A DNA stretch of 11,696 bases from contig JAPOSJ010000041.1 in assembly GCA_026709745.1 (NCBI GenBank), positions 1 to 11,696 on the forward strand, written 5' to 3'. Positions 1-6,766 of this stretch are shown in pieces. The DNA comes from Candidatus Dadabacteria bacterium (GTDB lineage Bacteria; Desulfobacterota_D; UBA1144; Nemesobacterales; Nemesobacteraceae). Below the pieces are notes generated by a model. That model saw only the letters and a list, made by a program, of their open reading frames with translations, had not been told where the DNA came from and did no database searches. Made by a program: the position numbers and the translations under genes. Numbering within the stretch: the first letter of the stretch is position 1; the number at the start of each line of letters is the position of its first letter.

Positions 1-528
1 TTTCGCCGCTGCCCTTACCATATTGCTCCCTATACCAGCCATGAATATGGGTATATTTTTTCTGAAGGGTTTAAAAACCCTTTTATAACCTCTTGTGTTT
101 ATATTGTAGAACTGTCCGTGAAAAACAATTTCTCTTGCGGTATGGGACTCGGAGGTGATCATCCTTACAAGGTCCACGCATTCCCTTATCCTCGCAACCG
201 GCCTGTCCCCGTAGAAAACGCCATGGAAATTCTCATTTGTCCTCTTTGCCCCGGTTCCGAGACCCAGTATCAGCCTACCTGAACTTATTTCGTCAAGATC
301 AAGAGAGGTGATTGAAGTAACCATGGGACTTCTCACAAATGCAAGTGCAACGGCAGTGCCCAGTTTTATTTCAGAAGTAACTAAAGCTACTGACGAAAGT
401 TGCTGAAATGGGGTCCTGTAGAGTTCAGTGGCCCAGATGGAGTGAAATCTTGCCTCCTCAGCGGCGACGGCAAGAACCTTGAGTTCCTCGATTGACTCTG
501 CATCAAGTACAAGACCGACTTTTTTCAT
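1..528 (-). CDS. LLM-class flavin/F420-dependent oxidoreductase, N-terminal part (runs off the left edge)
   Basis: The minus strand carries an open frame of 176 codons from an ATG at 528 to the window edge with no stop, so the C-terminal half is missing. The protein reads like the N-terminal half of a luciferase-like TIM barrel. It has a first beta strand (MKKVGLVLDA), the helix ending in AAEEARFHSIW (residues 22-32), IKLGTAVALAFVRSPM (54-69), then LDEISSGRLILGLGTG (78-93) and RPVARIRE (109-116). These blocks are typical of flavin- or coenzyme F420-dependent monooxygenases and dehydrogenases. The RSPM and LGLGTG blocks recall the MSMEG_2256-like F420 subfamily, but I call this from memory. 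The substrate cannot be inferred. The start is preceded only by a weak ribosome binding site, and no other ATG, GTG or TTG lies in frame back to the rplQ stop. It is co-directional with rplQ, 69 bases downstream, and could be read through from the operon or have its own promoter. Confidence 0.85.
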   Translation of the reverse strand, partial: MKKVGLVLDAESIEELKVLAVAAEEARFHSIWATELYRTPFQQLSSVALVTSEIKLGTAVALAFVRSPMVTSITSLDLDEISSGRLILGLGTGAKRTNENFHGVFYGDRPVARIRECVDLVRMITSESHTAREIVFHGQFYNINTRGYKRVFKPFRKNIPIFMAGIGSNMVRAAAK

Positions 529-561
529 CAGGTCTATTATAAATAATATGAGGCTGACCGT

Positions 562-584
562 AAAAAACTGCCCGCGGTGCGTGG
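562..584 (-). terminator. Possible weak intrinsic terminator after rplQ
   Basis: In the 69-base gap (529-597) between rplQ and the oxidoreductase gene, the minus strand reads CCACGCACCGCGGGCAG followed by six T. CGC/GCG pairs around an ACC loop, with an outer CC/GG pair across a bulged A, give about 5 base pairs. The T run follows a short CA spacer. The stem is short and bulged, so termination may be inefficient or absent. Nothing else is evident in the gap. Confidence 0.3.
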
Positions 585-597
585 AGGTAAAAGAGAC

Positions 598-1161
598 TTA
601 ATGCCCGGTTTTTTCTGGGGGGACTGACTCATTGTGAGGCTCCGGCTCCGCGGCTTTACCTTGCTCGCTCGCCTCGCCGCCAACTTCCTCATCCTGCTCA
701 AGCAGACCAAGTTGTTCAGCCGACTTCTTCTTCGAACCTTTCTGGGGATCGCTTCCAGTTCCAGCTACGGGCTTTGCCTTTCGTCTCTTCTTACTGGGCC
801 TGTACTCCTCAGTCACAAGTTCAATGAGGGAAACAGGAGCATTATCTCCTCTTCTGTAACCAAGCTTGACTATCCTTGTATAGCCTCCCGGGCGGTCCAT
901 ATATCTTTGCGCAAGTTCGGAGAAAAGCTTCTCCACGACCGCACGGTCTCTTATATAACTCAGAGCTTTTCTTCTTGCGTGAAGACTGCCTTTTTTACCA
1001 AGGGTAACTAGCTTCTCCACGACCTTTCTTATTTCCTTGGCCTTCGTATCTGTTGTGTTTATCTTGCCGCTACGCAATAGGTCCGTAGCCATATTTCGGA
1101 ACATGGCCTTTCTATGTTTTGTAGTAACTCCCAGTTTTCTTCCCGATTTTCTGTGTCGCAT
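598..1161 (-). CDS. rplQ: 50S ribosomal protein L17 (bL17) with long C-terminal extension
   Basis: This gene encodes L17 of the large subunit, found near the polypeptide exit tunnel. The N-terminal signature MRHRKSGRKLG, followed by HRKAMFRNMATDLL (residues 16-29), is diagnostic. The conserved fold ends near residue 118 with the strand APVSLIELV, preceded by YTRIVKLGYRRGD (94-106). The family is usually about 115-130 residues, whereas this protein has 187. Residues 122-187 form a lysine-rich then glutamate/glycine/proline-rich tail that looks disordered. It is the last gene of the alpha operon, 24 bases after rpoA. The ATG at 1161 is the only sensible start because the family signature begins there. 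No frameshift is visible, and the tail ends in a clean TAA. Confidence 0.97.
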   Translation of the reverse strand: MRHRKSGRKLGVTTKHRKAMFRNMATDLLRSGKINTTDTKAKEIRKVVEKLVTLGKKGSLHARRKALSYIRDRAVVEKLFSELAQRYMDRPGGYTRIVKLGYRRGDNAPVSLIELVTEEYRPSKKRRKAKPVAGTGSDPQKGSKKKSAEQLGLLEQDEEVGGEASEQGKAAEPEPHNESVPPEKTGH

Positions 1162-1185
1162 CTTTTTACCGTATAAAGACTCCGG

Positions 1186-2211
1186 CTACTCTCCGGCACT
1201 CTCAGTATCACGCTTGCGCTTTTCCTTCTTAAAAACCTCTGTGTCTATTGTCATCCCGAGACTCAGACCCATTTCCTCAAGCCTTGCTCTTACTTCCTCA
1301 AGTGAGGTTTTTCCGAAATTTTCAAGATCAAGAAGCTGCTGTTCAGTCTTCTGAACCACTTCTCCTATGTATTTTATTTCCGCTTTCTTAAGGCAGTTTA
1401 TGGATCTTACCGACAGTTCCACATCTTCTATCGGAACGAAAAGCTTGTCATCGGTTCCGCTTATGCCTCTAGATTCTTCTTCTTCCACATTGTCTACGGC
1501 TTCTTCATCAAAATCGATAAAGACATTTAGCTGCTGTTTTATGATCTTCGCACTGTAGGCAAGTGCCTCTTCGGGAAGAATCGTGCCATTTGTCCAGATT
1601 TCAATGGTCAGTTTCTGATAATCGGTCCGCTGTCCCACTCTGGCGTTAGTGACCGTATAATTAACTTTCTTTACGGGAGAGAAAAACGCGTCAACATGTA
1701 TAAGTCCTATTGATTTATGTGTCTCTCTTCTCGACACTGGCTCATAGCCACTTCCCATCTTCACGGTGAGTTCCATTTCAAGCTTGGCTCCCTCAGCCAG
1801 AGTTGCTATATGTTGTTCACCATTTACCACTTCCACTATATGGGTTTTTTCTATGTCCGAAGCCTTTATATCCGCTGGGCCTTCTGCATTTAGAGTCATA
1901 GTCTGCGGATCATATGTATGCATTTTAAGATCCACGCTTTTAAGATTCAGTATGATTTCCGTAACATCTTCCATGACTCCCGGAATGCTAGAGAACTCAT
2001 GCGATATACCTTCTATAACTACGGCCGTAATCGCGGGACCTTGTATTGAAGATAAAAGAACCCTTCTGAGAGCATTTCCAAGAGTAACACCGTAACCCGG
2101 CTCTAGAGGTTCACAGGTAAATTTACCGTAGAAAGGGGTTGATACCTGCTCGTCTTTTTCAAGTGCTTTAGGATACTGTAAATCTCTCCAGTTTTTCTGA
2201 AAATTCTCCAA
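1186..2211 (-). CDS. rpoA: DNA-directed RNA polymerase alpha subunit
   Basis: RpoA dimerises to nucleate assembly of RNA polymerase and contacts promoter UP elements and activators. The N-terminal domain (about 1-235) contains YGKFTCEPLEPGYGVTLGNA (28-47) and LRRVLLSSIQG (48-58). A Glu-rich linker (about 236-256) joins it to the C-terminal domain (about 258-320), whose ELSVRSINCLKKAEIKYIGE segment (265-284) includes Arg269, equivalent to the DNA-contacting Arg265 of E. coli. The length of 341 residues is normal, slightly long because of a charged tail (321-341). The start is TTG, set 8 bases behind a strong GGAGG, and the protein from there (MENFQKNWRDL) aligns with usual alpha N-termini. It lies 29 bases after rpsD and 24 bases before rplQ. 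Confidence 0.98.
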   Translation of the reverse strand: MENFQKNWRDLQYPKALEKDEQVSTPFYGKFTCEPLEPGYGVTLGNALRRVLLSSIQGPAITAVVIEGISHEFSSIPGVMEDVTEIILNLKSVDLKMHTYDPQTMTLNAEGPADIKASDIEKTHIVEVVNGEQHIATLAEGAKLEMELTVKMGSGYEPVSRRETHKSIGLIHVDAFFSPVKKVNYTVTNARVGQRTDYQKLTIEIWTNGTILPEEALAYSAKIIKQQLNVFIDFDEEAVDNVEEEESRGISGTDDKLFVPIEDVELSVRSINCLKKAEIKYIGEVVQKTEQQLLDLENFGKTSLEEVRARLEEMGLSLGMTIDTEVFKKEKRKRDTESAGE

Positions 2212-2218
2212 ATCTTAT

Positions 2219-2224
2219 CCCTCC
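2219..2224 (-). promoter_or_regulatory. Ribosome binding site that sets the TTG start of rpoA
   Basis: GGAGGG on the minus strand lies 7 bases upstream of TTG at 2211-2209. No in-frame ATG exists nearby that would keep the conserved NWRDL N-terminus, so this site supports TTG initiation. Confidence 0.8.
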
Positions 2225-2240
2225 GTCTGTGCCAAACTCT

Positions 2241-2879
2241 CTAAACTCTCGAGTAGAACTCAACGATTAGCTGTTCATCTATCGGAACCGTCACGTCCTC
2301 TCTCTCAGGAAGCTTGGTTACAACTCCGCTGTAATTATCCCTGTCAAGTTCAAGCCACTGTGGAAAACCCCTTCTCTCAAGACCTTCAAGAGACTGGTTC
2401 ACGTGTGAGTTGCTCCTTATTTTAGCCTTGATCTCTATCTTGTTTCCCTGATTCACGCTAAAAGAAGGAATATCCACCCTTCTGCCGTCCACAAGAACAT
2501 GTCCAAGCCATACCATATGCCTAGCCTCGTTGCGGGAACTCGCAAACCCGAGGCGGTAGACCACGTTGTCAAGTCTCCTCTCAAGAAGCAGTATGAGCAT
2601 GGCCCCTGTAACCCCGCTTCTCCTCGCGGCCTCTGTAAAATAGCGGCTGAACTGCTTTTCTGTCAACCCGTAAATACGCTTAACTTTCTGTTTCTCTCTC
2701 AACCTTATTCCGTAGTCAGAAAACTTGGAACGGCCGATTGAAGCCCCATGAACTCCAGGTCCGCGGTTTGGCCTTTTCTGTATTGCGCACTTTGACGTAT
2801 AACATCTGGCACCCTTGAGAAAGAGCTGCTCACCCTCCCTTCTACAAAGCTTACAAGATGGTCCTCTGTACCTAGCCAA
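2241..2879 (-). CDS. rpsD: 30S ribosomal protein S4 (uS4), zinc-binding form
   Basis: S4 is a primary 16S rRNA-binding protein that starts 30S assembly. In E. coli it also represses translation of the alpha operon. The N-terminus MARYRGPSCKLCRREG is typical. Cysteines 9, 12, 26 and 31 form the C-x2-C-x13-C-x4-C zinc site of C+ S4 proteins. The S4 RNA-binding domain spans about 100-164 (RRLDNVVYRLGFASSRNEAR, then HVLVDGRRVDIPS). At 212 residues the length is normal for the family. The start codon is TTG at 2879, chosen because the conserved MARYRGP begins exactly there behind an AGGAGG. It lies 43 bases after rpsK, one of the larger gaps in the cluster, which holds only this ribosome binding site. 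I see no convincing S4 autoregulatory pseudoknot, but I could not fold the RNA. Confidence 0.98.
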   Translation of the reverse strand: MARYRGPSCKLCRREGEQLFLKGARCYTSKCAIQKRPNRGPGVHGASIGRSKFSDYGIRLREKQKVKRIYGLTEKQFSRYFTEAARRSGVTGAMLILLLERRLDNVVYRLGFASSRNEARHMVWLGHVLVDGRRVDIPSFSVNQGNKIEIKAKIRSNSHVNQSLEGLERRGFPQWLELDRDNYSGVVTKLPEREDVTVPIDEQLIVEFYSRV

Positions 2880-2889
2880 TTAACTTCTT

Positions 2890-2895
2890 CCTCCT
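2890..2895 (-). promoter_or_regulatory. Ribosome binding site that sets the TTG start of rpsD
   Basis: AGGAGG on the minus strand lies 10 bases upstream of the TTG at 2879-2877. It is the strongest Shine-Dalgarno match in the rpsK-rpsD gap and fits the start required by the conserved S4 N-terminus. Confidence 0.75.
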
Positions 2896-2922
2896 GGTAA
2901 AAAATGTGAACTTAACATTCTC

Positions 2923-3306
2923 CTATACCCTTCTTCTTCCTGGAGGCCTGCAACCATTATGCGGGATAGGCGTGACATCTTTTATGATAGTCACTTTTAC
3001 CCCAGCAGCCTGAACGGCTCTTATTGCTGGCTCCCTTCCGGGACCCGGACCGCTTACATAAACATTGGCGGACTTGAGACCGAAAGTCTTTGCCTTTTTC
3101 GACGCATCATCCGCCGCCATCTGGGCAGCAAAAGGCGTACCTTTCCTCGTACCTTTAAATCCCTTGTTACCGGCGCTTGACCAAGCTATTACATTTCCCT
3201 TAATGTCACTAATTGTGACTATAGTATTATTAAAAGTAGCCTGTATGTTGACAATGCCGTGTTCAACGAATTTTTTTGTTTTCTTTTTGGTGAATTTCTT
3301 GCTCAT
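2923..3306 (-). CDS. rpsK: 30S ribosomal protein S11 (uS11)
   Basis: S11 sits on the 30S platform, binds the 690 loop region of 16S rRNA and helps form the mRNA exit channel. Recognised by NIQATFNNTIVTISD (residues 20-34), the WSSAGNKGFKGTRKGTPFAA region, VYVSGPGPGREPAIRA and the C-terminal PIPHNGCRPP block. The length of 127 residues is typical. The C-terminus reads CRPPGRRRV, with glycine at 123 where most bacterial S11 proteins have lysine (CRPPKRRRV). The codon is a clear GGA. ATG start, 16 bases after rpsM, with only a weak ribosome binding site (AAGG), which suggests coupling to rpsM translation. Confidence 0.98.
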   Translation of the reverse strand: MSKKFTKKKTKKFVEHGIVNIQATFNNTIVTISDIKGNVIAWSSAGNKGFKGTRKGTPFAAQMAADDASKKAKTFGLKSANVYVSGPGPGREPAIRAVQAAGVKVTIIKDVTPIPHNGCRPPGRRRV

Positions 3307-3322
3307 CTGTAATTGCCCTTAA

Positions 3323-3703
3323 TTATTTTCCAGCTTTTTTCTTCTTAGCTATAGCTGTGCCCCTGCGGCCCTTTCTTGTTCTTGCGTTTGACTTGGTCTT
3401 TTGACCCCTAACAGGAAGCCCTGTTCTGTGCCTGACGCCTCTGTAGCATCCTATCTCCACGAGACGCTTTATGTTGAGCTGAATCTCTTTCCTCAAGTCT
3501 CCCTCAACTGTGTACTCTCCTTCAATTATTGTCCGCAACTTCGTTACTTCCTGATCATCAAGGTCTCCGGATTTTTTATTTATGTCTATGCCGGCTTTAG
3601 AAAGTATTACGTTTGAAGTCGTCTTTCCTATACCGTAGATATACGTAAGACCTATCTCCACTCTCTTATTAAGCGGTATGTCAACCCCTGCTATTCTAGG
3701 CAT
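3323..3703 (-). CDS. rpsM: 30S ribosomal protein S13 (uS13)
   Basis: S13 is a head protein of the small subunit that contacts the P-site tRNA through its basic tail and bridges to the large subunit. Diagnostic parts are MPRIAGVDIPLNKRVEIGLT at the N-terminus, YIYGIGKTTS (21-30) in the helix-hairpin-helix region, CYRGVRHRTGLPVRGQ (87-102) and the tail TKSNARTRKGRRGTAIAKKK. The length is 126 residues, within the normal range. An ATG start is preceded by GGAGG at 10 bases. It is the first ribosomal gene of the alpha-operon block, 21 bases after rpmJ. Confidence 0.98.
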   Translation of the reverse strand: MPRIAGVDIPLNKRVEIGLTYIYGIGKTTSNVILSKAGIDINKKSGDLDDQEVTKLRTIIEGEYTVEGDLRKEIQLNIKRLVEIGCYRGVRHRTGLPVRGQKTKSNARTRKGRRGTAIAKKKKAGK

Positions 3704-3724
3704 TAGGGAATATCCTCCTGCACA

Positions 3725-3838
3725 CTATCCTTGTCTCTGCTTGCATCTTTTGTTAACGCAGATAACGCGCACAACTCCCTTGCGCCTGATTATCTTGCAC
3801 TTGTCGCATATTTTTTTTACCGATGACCTAACTTTCAC
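3725..3838 (-). CDS. rpmJ: 50S ribosomal protein L36 (bL36), zinc-ribbon form
   Basis: This small gene of 37 codons plus stop was found by reading the infA-rpsM interval. The protein starts MKVRSSVKKICDKCKIIRRK and ends CKQRQG, both unmistakable for L36. It is a late-assembly 23S rRNA-binding protein. Cysteines 11, 14 and 27 match the family's zinc ligands. The fourth ligand position holds Cys32, where most L36 proteins have histidine (KHKQRQG or RHKQRQG). The start is GTG at 3838, because MKVR begins there and no ATG is in frame. It lies 17 bases after infA and 21 bases before rpsM, the usual place at the spc/alpha junction. Confidence 0.97.
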   Translation of the reverse strand: MKVRSSVKKICDKCKIIRRKGVVRVICVNKRCKQRQG

Positions 3839-3855
3839 CTTGCTTCCGCCCCTGT

Positions 3856-4077
3856 TTATTTTTTGAGTCTGTAGGTAATTCTTCCCTTCGTAAGATCGTA
3901 GGGAGATATCTCAAGTTTTACCCTGTCTCCAGGAAGTATTCTTATAAATCTGGTTCTCATTTTTCCCGACACATAGGCCAGCACTTCGTGATTGTTCTCT
4001 ATCTCGACCATAAACATGGCATTGGGCAAAGCCTTTGTTATTGTTCCTTCAAACTCTATTTTTTCTTCTTTCTCCAT
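3856..4077 (-). CDS. infA: Translation initiation factor IF-1
   Basis: IF-1 is an OB-fold protein that blocks the 30S A site during initiation and enhances IF-2 and IF-3 action. The 73-residue length is typical. Recognisable segments are EKIEFEGTITKALPNAMFMV (residues 5-24), VLAYVSGKMRTRFIRILPGD (32-51) and the C-terminal SPYDLTKGRITYRLKK (58-73), all standard for bacterial IF-1. ATG start at 4077, 9 bases after map. The infA-rpmJ-rpsM order is conserved across many bacteria. Confidence 0.98.
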   Translation of the reverse strand: MEKEEKIEFEGTITKALPNAMFMVEIENNHEVLAYVSGKMRTRFIRILPGDRVKLEISPYDLTKGRITYRLKK

Positions 4078-4086
4078 TACCTGTTC

Positions 4087-4851
4087 CTAGTGAATTCTTT
4101 CGGTAAGAATTTCAGGGCCATTATCCGTAAGTGCTACCGTGTGCTCAAAATGAGCGGAAAGTTTACCATCATAAGTAACGGCCGTCCACCCATCTTCAAG
4201 TATCTTTGTTCTCTCAGACCCTTCATTCACCATCGGCTCTATAGCCATGACCATTCCCGAGCAGAGCCTTACTCCCCCTCCTGCACGGCCTGAGGGAATG
4301 AAGTTCGGTATCTGTGGTTCCTCATGAAGCTCCCTGCCTATGCCGTGGCCGACGAAATCCCTTACTATGGAAAAACCTTCGCCTTCAACGTATGTCTGTA
4401 TCTCTTTTGATATGTCCATAACCCTGTTTGAGTTTCTCACCTTCTCTATGCCCCTGTAGAGAGAATCTCTTGTGACCCTAAGCAGTTTCTCTGCAATGGG
4501 AGGAATCTTGCCAATCGCTACCGTTATTGCCGAATCTGCATAATAACCGTCGAGCAGTACACCGAAATCTATTCCCAGTATATCTCCTTCACTGAGCATC
4601 TTTCTCTTTGAAGGAATACCGTGCACTATCTCCTCGTTAAGTGCGAAGCACACCGACGCTGGATAGTTCGCATAGCCTTTAAAAGCCGCACTAAGACCTC
4701 CGTTATCGCACATTCTCTCCGCAATTTCATTAAGCTCCCAGGTAGTCACTCCCTCCTTTGCTTCTTCCTCAAGCCTCATAAGCACCTCGGAAACCGCTCT
4801 GCCGGCGGCTCTCATACGTTTGAGCTCTTCTCTGTTCTTAAGCCGAATCAT
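4087..4851 (-). CDS. map: Type I methionine aminopeptidase
   Basis: This enzyme removes the initiator methionine from nascent proteins when the second residue is small. The 254-residue length fits the short bacterial type I form, which lacks an N-terminal zinc-finger extension. All expected catalytic residues are present: His78 (EEIVHGIP), metal ligands Asp95 (GIDFG), Asp106 (YYADSA), His169 (VGHGIG), Glu205 (AIEPM) and Glu236 (FEHT), and His176 in LHEEP. Its ATG overlaps the adk stop by one base (TAATG), so translation is probably coupled. The adk-map-infA order within the spc operon is common in Firmicutes and several other phyla. Functionally it fits with the ribosomal proteins, acting at the exit tunnel. 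Confidence 0.98.
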   Translation of the reverse strand: MIRLKNREELKRMRAAGRAVSEVLMRLEEEAKEGVTTWELNEIAERMCDNGGLSAAFKGYANYPASVCFALNEEIVHGIPSKRKMLSEGDILGIDFGVLLDGYYADSAITVAIGKIPPIAEKLLRVTRDSLYRGIEKVRNSNRVMDISKEIQTYVEGEGFSIVRDFVGHGIGRELHEEPQIPNFIPSGRAGGGVRLCSGMVMAIEPMVNEGSERTKILEDGWTAVTYDGKLSAHFEHTVALTDNGPEILTERIH

Positions 4852-5414
4852 TACAGATTTTTAAGCACTCCTTCTACTCTTACAGCTATATCTGATATCT
4901 CTCCCACACCTTCAACCGCGTGCAGGACACCAGTGCCTTCATAAAAATCCTTGAGAGGAGATGTCTGATCCTTGTAGACTCTGAGTCTGTTTTTTATCAG
5001 ATCCTCCGTGTCGTCCTGGCGACCCTCTATTTTCTGCCGCCTGATTATCCGCTGTATAACCTCCTGATCAGGAACTTCAAGGAAAATAACCGCGTCAATG
5101 GCTGCTCCGGCACCAGTGAGAATATCCTCAAGGCATTTTGCCTGCTCAAGAGTTCTCGGAAAACCATCAAGCATAAAACCCGCCTCGCCGAGTGTGGATA
5201 TCTTCTGCCTTATTATTTCCGTGACGACCTCATCGGGCACAAGCTCTCCTTTGTCCATAAACGACTTGGCGTAGAGTCCAACCTCTGTTCCGTTTTTTAC
5301 GGCCTCGCGCAAAACATCCCCGGTGGATATATGCTCAACCCCGTATTTTTCCCTTATGAAATCTGCCTGGGTTCCCTTTCCTGCCCCTGGAGGTCCGAAC
5401 AGTATAAGTCTCAT
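4851..5414 (-). CDS. adk: Adenylate kinase (short-LID form)
   Basis: Adenylate kinase catalyses ATP + AMP = 2 ADP and sets the cellular adenylate balance. The P-loop GPPGAGKGT occupies residues 7-15. STGDVLREAV (30-39) lies in the AMP-binding region, and the FMLDGFPRT signature is at 80-88. The LID segment after Arg122 is short (RRQKIEGRQDDTEDLIKNRL, about 125-144) and has no zinc-binding cysteines. That gives 187 residues, against about 214-217 for long-LID enzymes such as E. coli Adk. ATG at 5414 lies directly before the P-loop strand MRLILFG. It lies 23 bases after secY and overlaps map by one base. Confidence 0.97.
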   Translation of the reverse strand: MRLILFGPPGAGKGTQADFIREKYGVEHISTGDVLREAVKNGTEVGLYAKSFMDKGELVPDEVVTEIIRQKISTLGEAGFMLDGFPRTLEQAKCLEDILTGAGAAIDAVIFLEVPDQEVIQRIIRRQKIEGRQDDTEDLIKNRLRVYKDQTSPLKDFYEGTGVLHAVEGVGEISDIAVRVEGVLKNL

Positions 5415-5437
5415 TGTTTTCTGTATTCTCCTTTGCT

Positions 5438-6766
5438 TCAGAACCTGTATCTCTGTGGTTCCTTCATTCCCTTCTTCTTCATAAATCCTTCGTAGCTGTG
5501 AGTTATCAGAAAAGATTCGATCTGCTGCATAAAATCAAGCGTTACCCCTATTACTATAAGGAGGGAAACACCTCCGAAGTAAAACGGCAGATTAAAAGGC
5601 TCCCTCTCAAGAAACACAGGCATAACACAAACCGACGCAACATATACGGCCCCTATAAAAGTAATTTTCCCAAGCACATTGCCTATGTATTCCGATGTTT
5701 TCCTGCCCGGACGTATTCCCGGTATGTTTCCACCGTTTTTTCGCAGGTTATCCGATAGGTCGTCTGGATCGTAGATTATTGAAGTATAGAAGAAAGCGAA
5801 AAATATTATGAGAGCGGCAAAAATCAGGTTGTATATGAACACATTCTGAAACACAAGGTCAGAGAATGTGCGGATAGCCGGGATATCAGCGAATGTAACT
5901 ATCGTTGCGGGAAAGATAAGGAGCGAGGAGGCGAAAATCGGAGGAATTACTCCTGAGGGATTGGTTTTAAGCGGCAGATGGGAACTCTGACCTCCCATTA
6001 CTTTTCTACCTACTACCCTCCTGGGATATTGTACAGGTATTTTTCTGTAGGAACGCTCAAAATAAACTATAAGTCCCATAAGAAGGACGAGAAAAATAAA
6101 AATAAGCAGAACTCCGAGAACCGAAATCTCTCCGGTGCCTACCAGTCTTGAGAGATTCCAGAAGCCCCCTGGAATGCTGGCGATTATCGACGCAGCAATA
6201 ATAAGAGATATTCCGTTTCCAATTCCGTTTTCTGTTATCTGCTCTCCAAGCCACATAACGAAGAGTCCGCCCGCGGTGAGAGTGAGCACTGCCGTAATTT
6301 TGAACATGAGACCAGGATCCGTAACTGCACTTGCGACGGTAGCCGCCCCCACTCCTCCACGCTCAAGTGTTACTGCCAGCATTAGACCCTGAACGAGGCA
6401 GATGAGAACCGTGCCGTACCTTGTGTACTGATTAATTCTTCTTCTTCCGGCATCTCCTTCCTTCTGCATGGCTTCAAGTGAAGGAAACGCCTTAACAAGA
6501 AGGGACATGATAATTGAGGATGTAATATAGGGCATGACTCCCAGAGCGAAAATCGATGCCTGTTCAAGCGCTCCACCCGAGAACATGTTAAGTATGTCGA
6601 ATATCGTGCCACGGGTCTGCTCAAACATCTTGGAAATCTGGTCCGGATCGATTCCCGGAATTGGAACAAAGACCCCCGCCCTGTAAACAATAAGCATCGC
6701 TGCGGTGAATAGAAGCTTTCTGTTAAGCTCGGGGATTCTGGGAAGTGACGCGACGTTACTGCTCAT
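5438..6766 (-). CDS. secY: Preprotein translocase channel subunit SecY
   Basis: SecY is the ten-helix channel of the SecYEG translocon in the inner membrane, exporting unfolded proteins with SecA and inserting membrane proteins. The 442-residue protein has TM1 at about 17-37 (KLLFTAAMLIVYRAG, then VPIPGID). It has the SecY signature around FALGVMPYITSSII (73-86) and NGIGNGISLII (180-190). IPGIRPGRKT (348-357) in the last large cytoplasmic loop contains the equivalent of the SecA-interacting Arg357 of E. coli. The chosen ATG at 6766 overlaps the rplO stop by 4 bases (ATGA) and has a GGAG 5 bases upstream. The frame is open further upstream, but that stretch lies inside rplO and does not resemble SecY. 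The length is normal. Confidence 0.98.
   Translation of the reverse strand: MSSNVASLPRIPELNRKLLFTAAMLIVYRAGVFVPIPGIDPDQISKMFEQTRGTIFDILNMFSGGALEQASIFALGVMPYITSSIIMSLLVKAFPSLEAMQKEGDAGRRRINQYTRYGTVLICLVQGLMLAVTLERGGVGAATVASAVTDPGLMFKITAVLTLTAGGLFVMWLGEQITENGIGNGISLIIAASIIASIPGGFWNLSRLVGTGEISVLGVLLIFIFLVLLMGLIVYFERSYRKIPVQYPRRVVGRKVMGGQSSHLPLKTNPSGVIPPIFASSLLIFPATIVTFADIPAIRTFSDLVFQNVFIYNLIFAALIIFFAFFYTSIIYDPDDLSDNLRKNGGNIPGIRPGRKTSEYIGNVLGKITFIGAVYVASVCVMPVFLEREPFNLPFYFGGVSLLIVIGVTLDFMQQIESFLITHSYEGFMKKKGMKEPQRYRF

Noticed and set aside
634..1354. Plus-strand open frames of 125 and 105 codons opposite rplQ and rpoA
   Set aside because: They are shadows of the real genes on the minus strand, with no recognisable domain and no supporting context.
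2880..2922. Possible internal promoter or S4-binding leader in the rpsK-rpsD gap
   Set aside because: Beyond the AGGAGG I see no convincing -35/-10 pair or stable inverted repeat in 43 bases.
3723..3855. Apparent gap between infA and rpsM that might hold regulatory RNA
   Set aside because: It is filled by the small rpmJ gene, leaving only 17 and 21 bases on either side.
4920..5758. Plus-strand open frames of 191 and 114 codons opposite adk and secY
   Set aside because: They are antisense to strongly recognisable core genes, show no family resemblance and have low-complexity composition from reversed codons. I treat all plus-strand frames in the window the same way.
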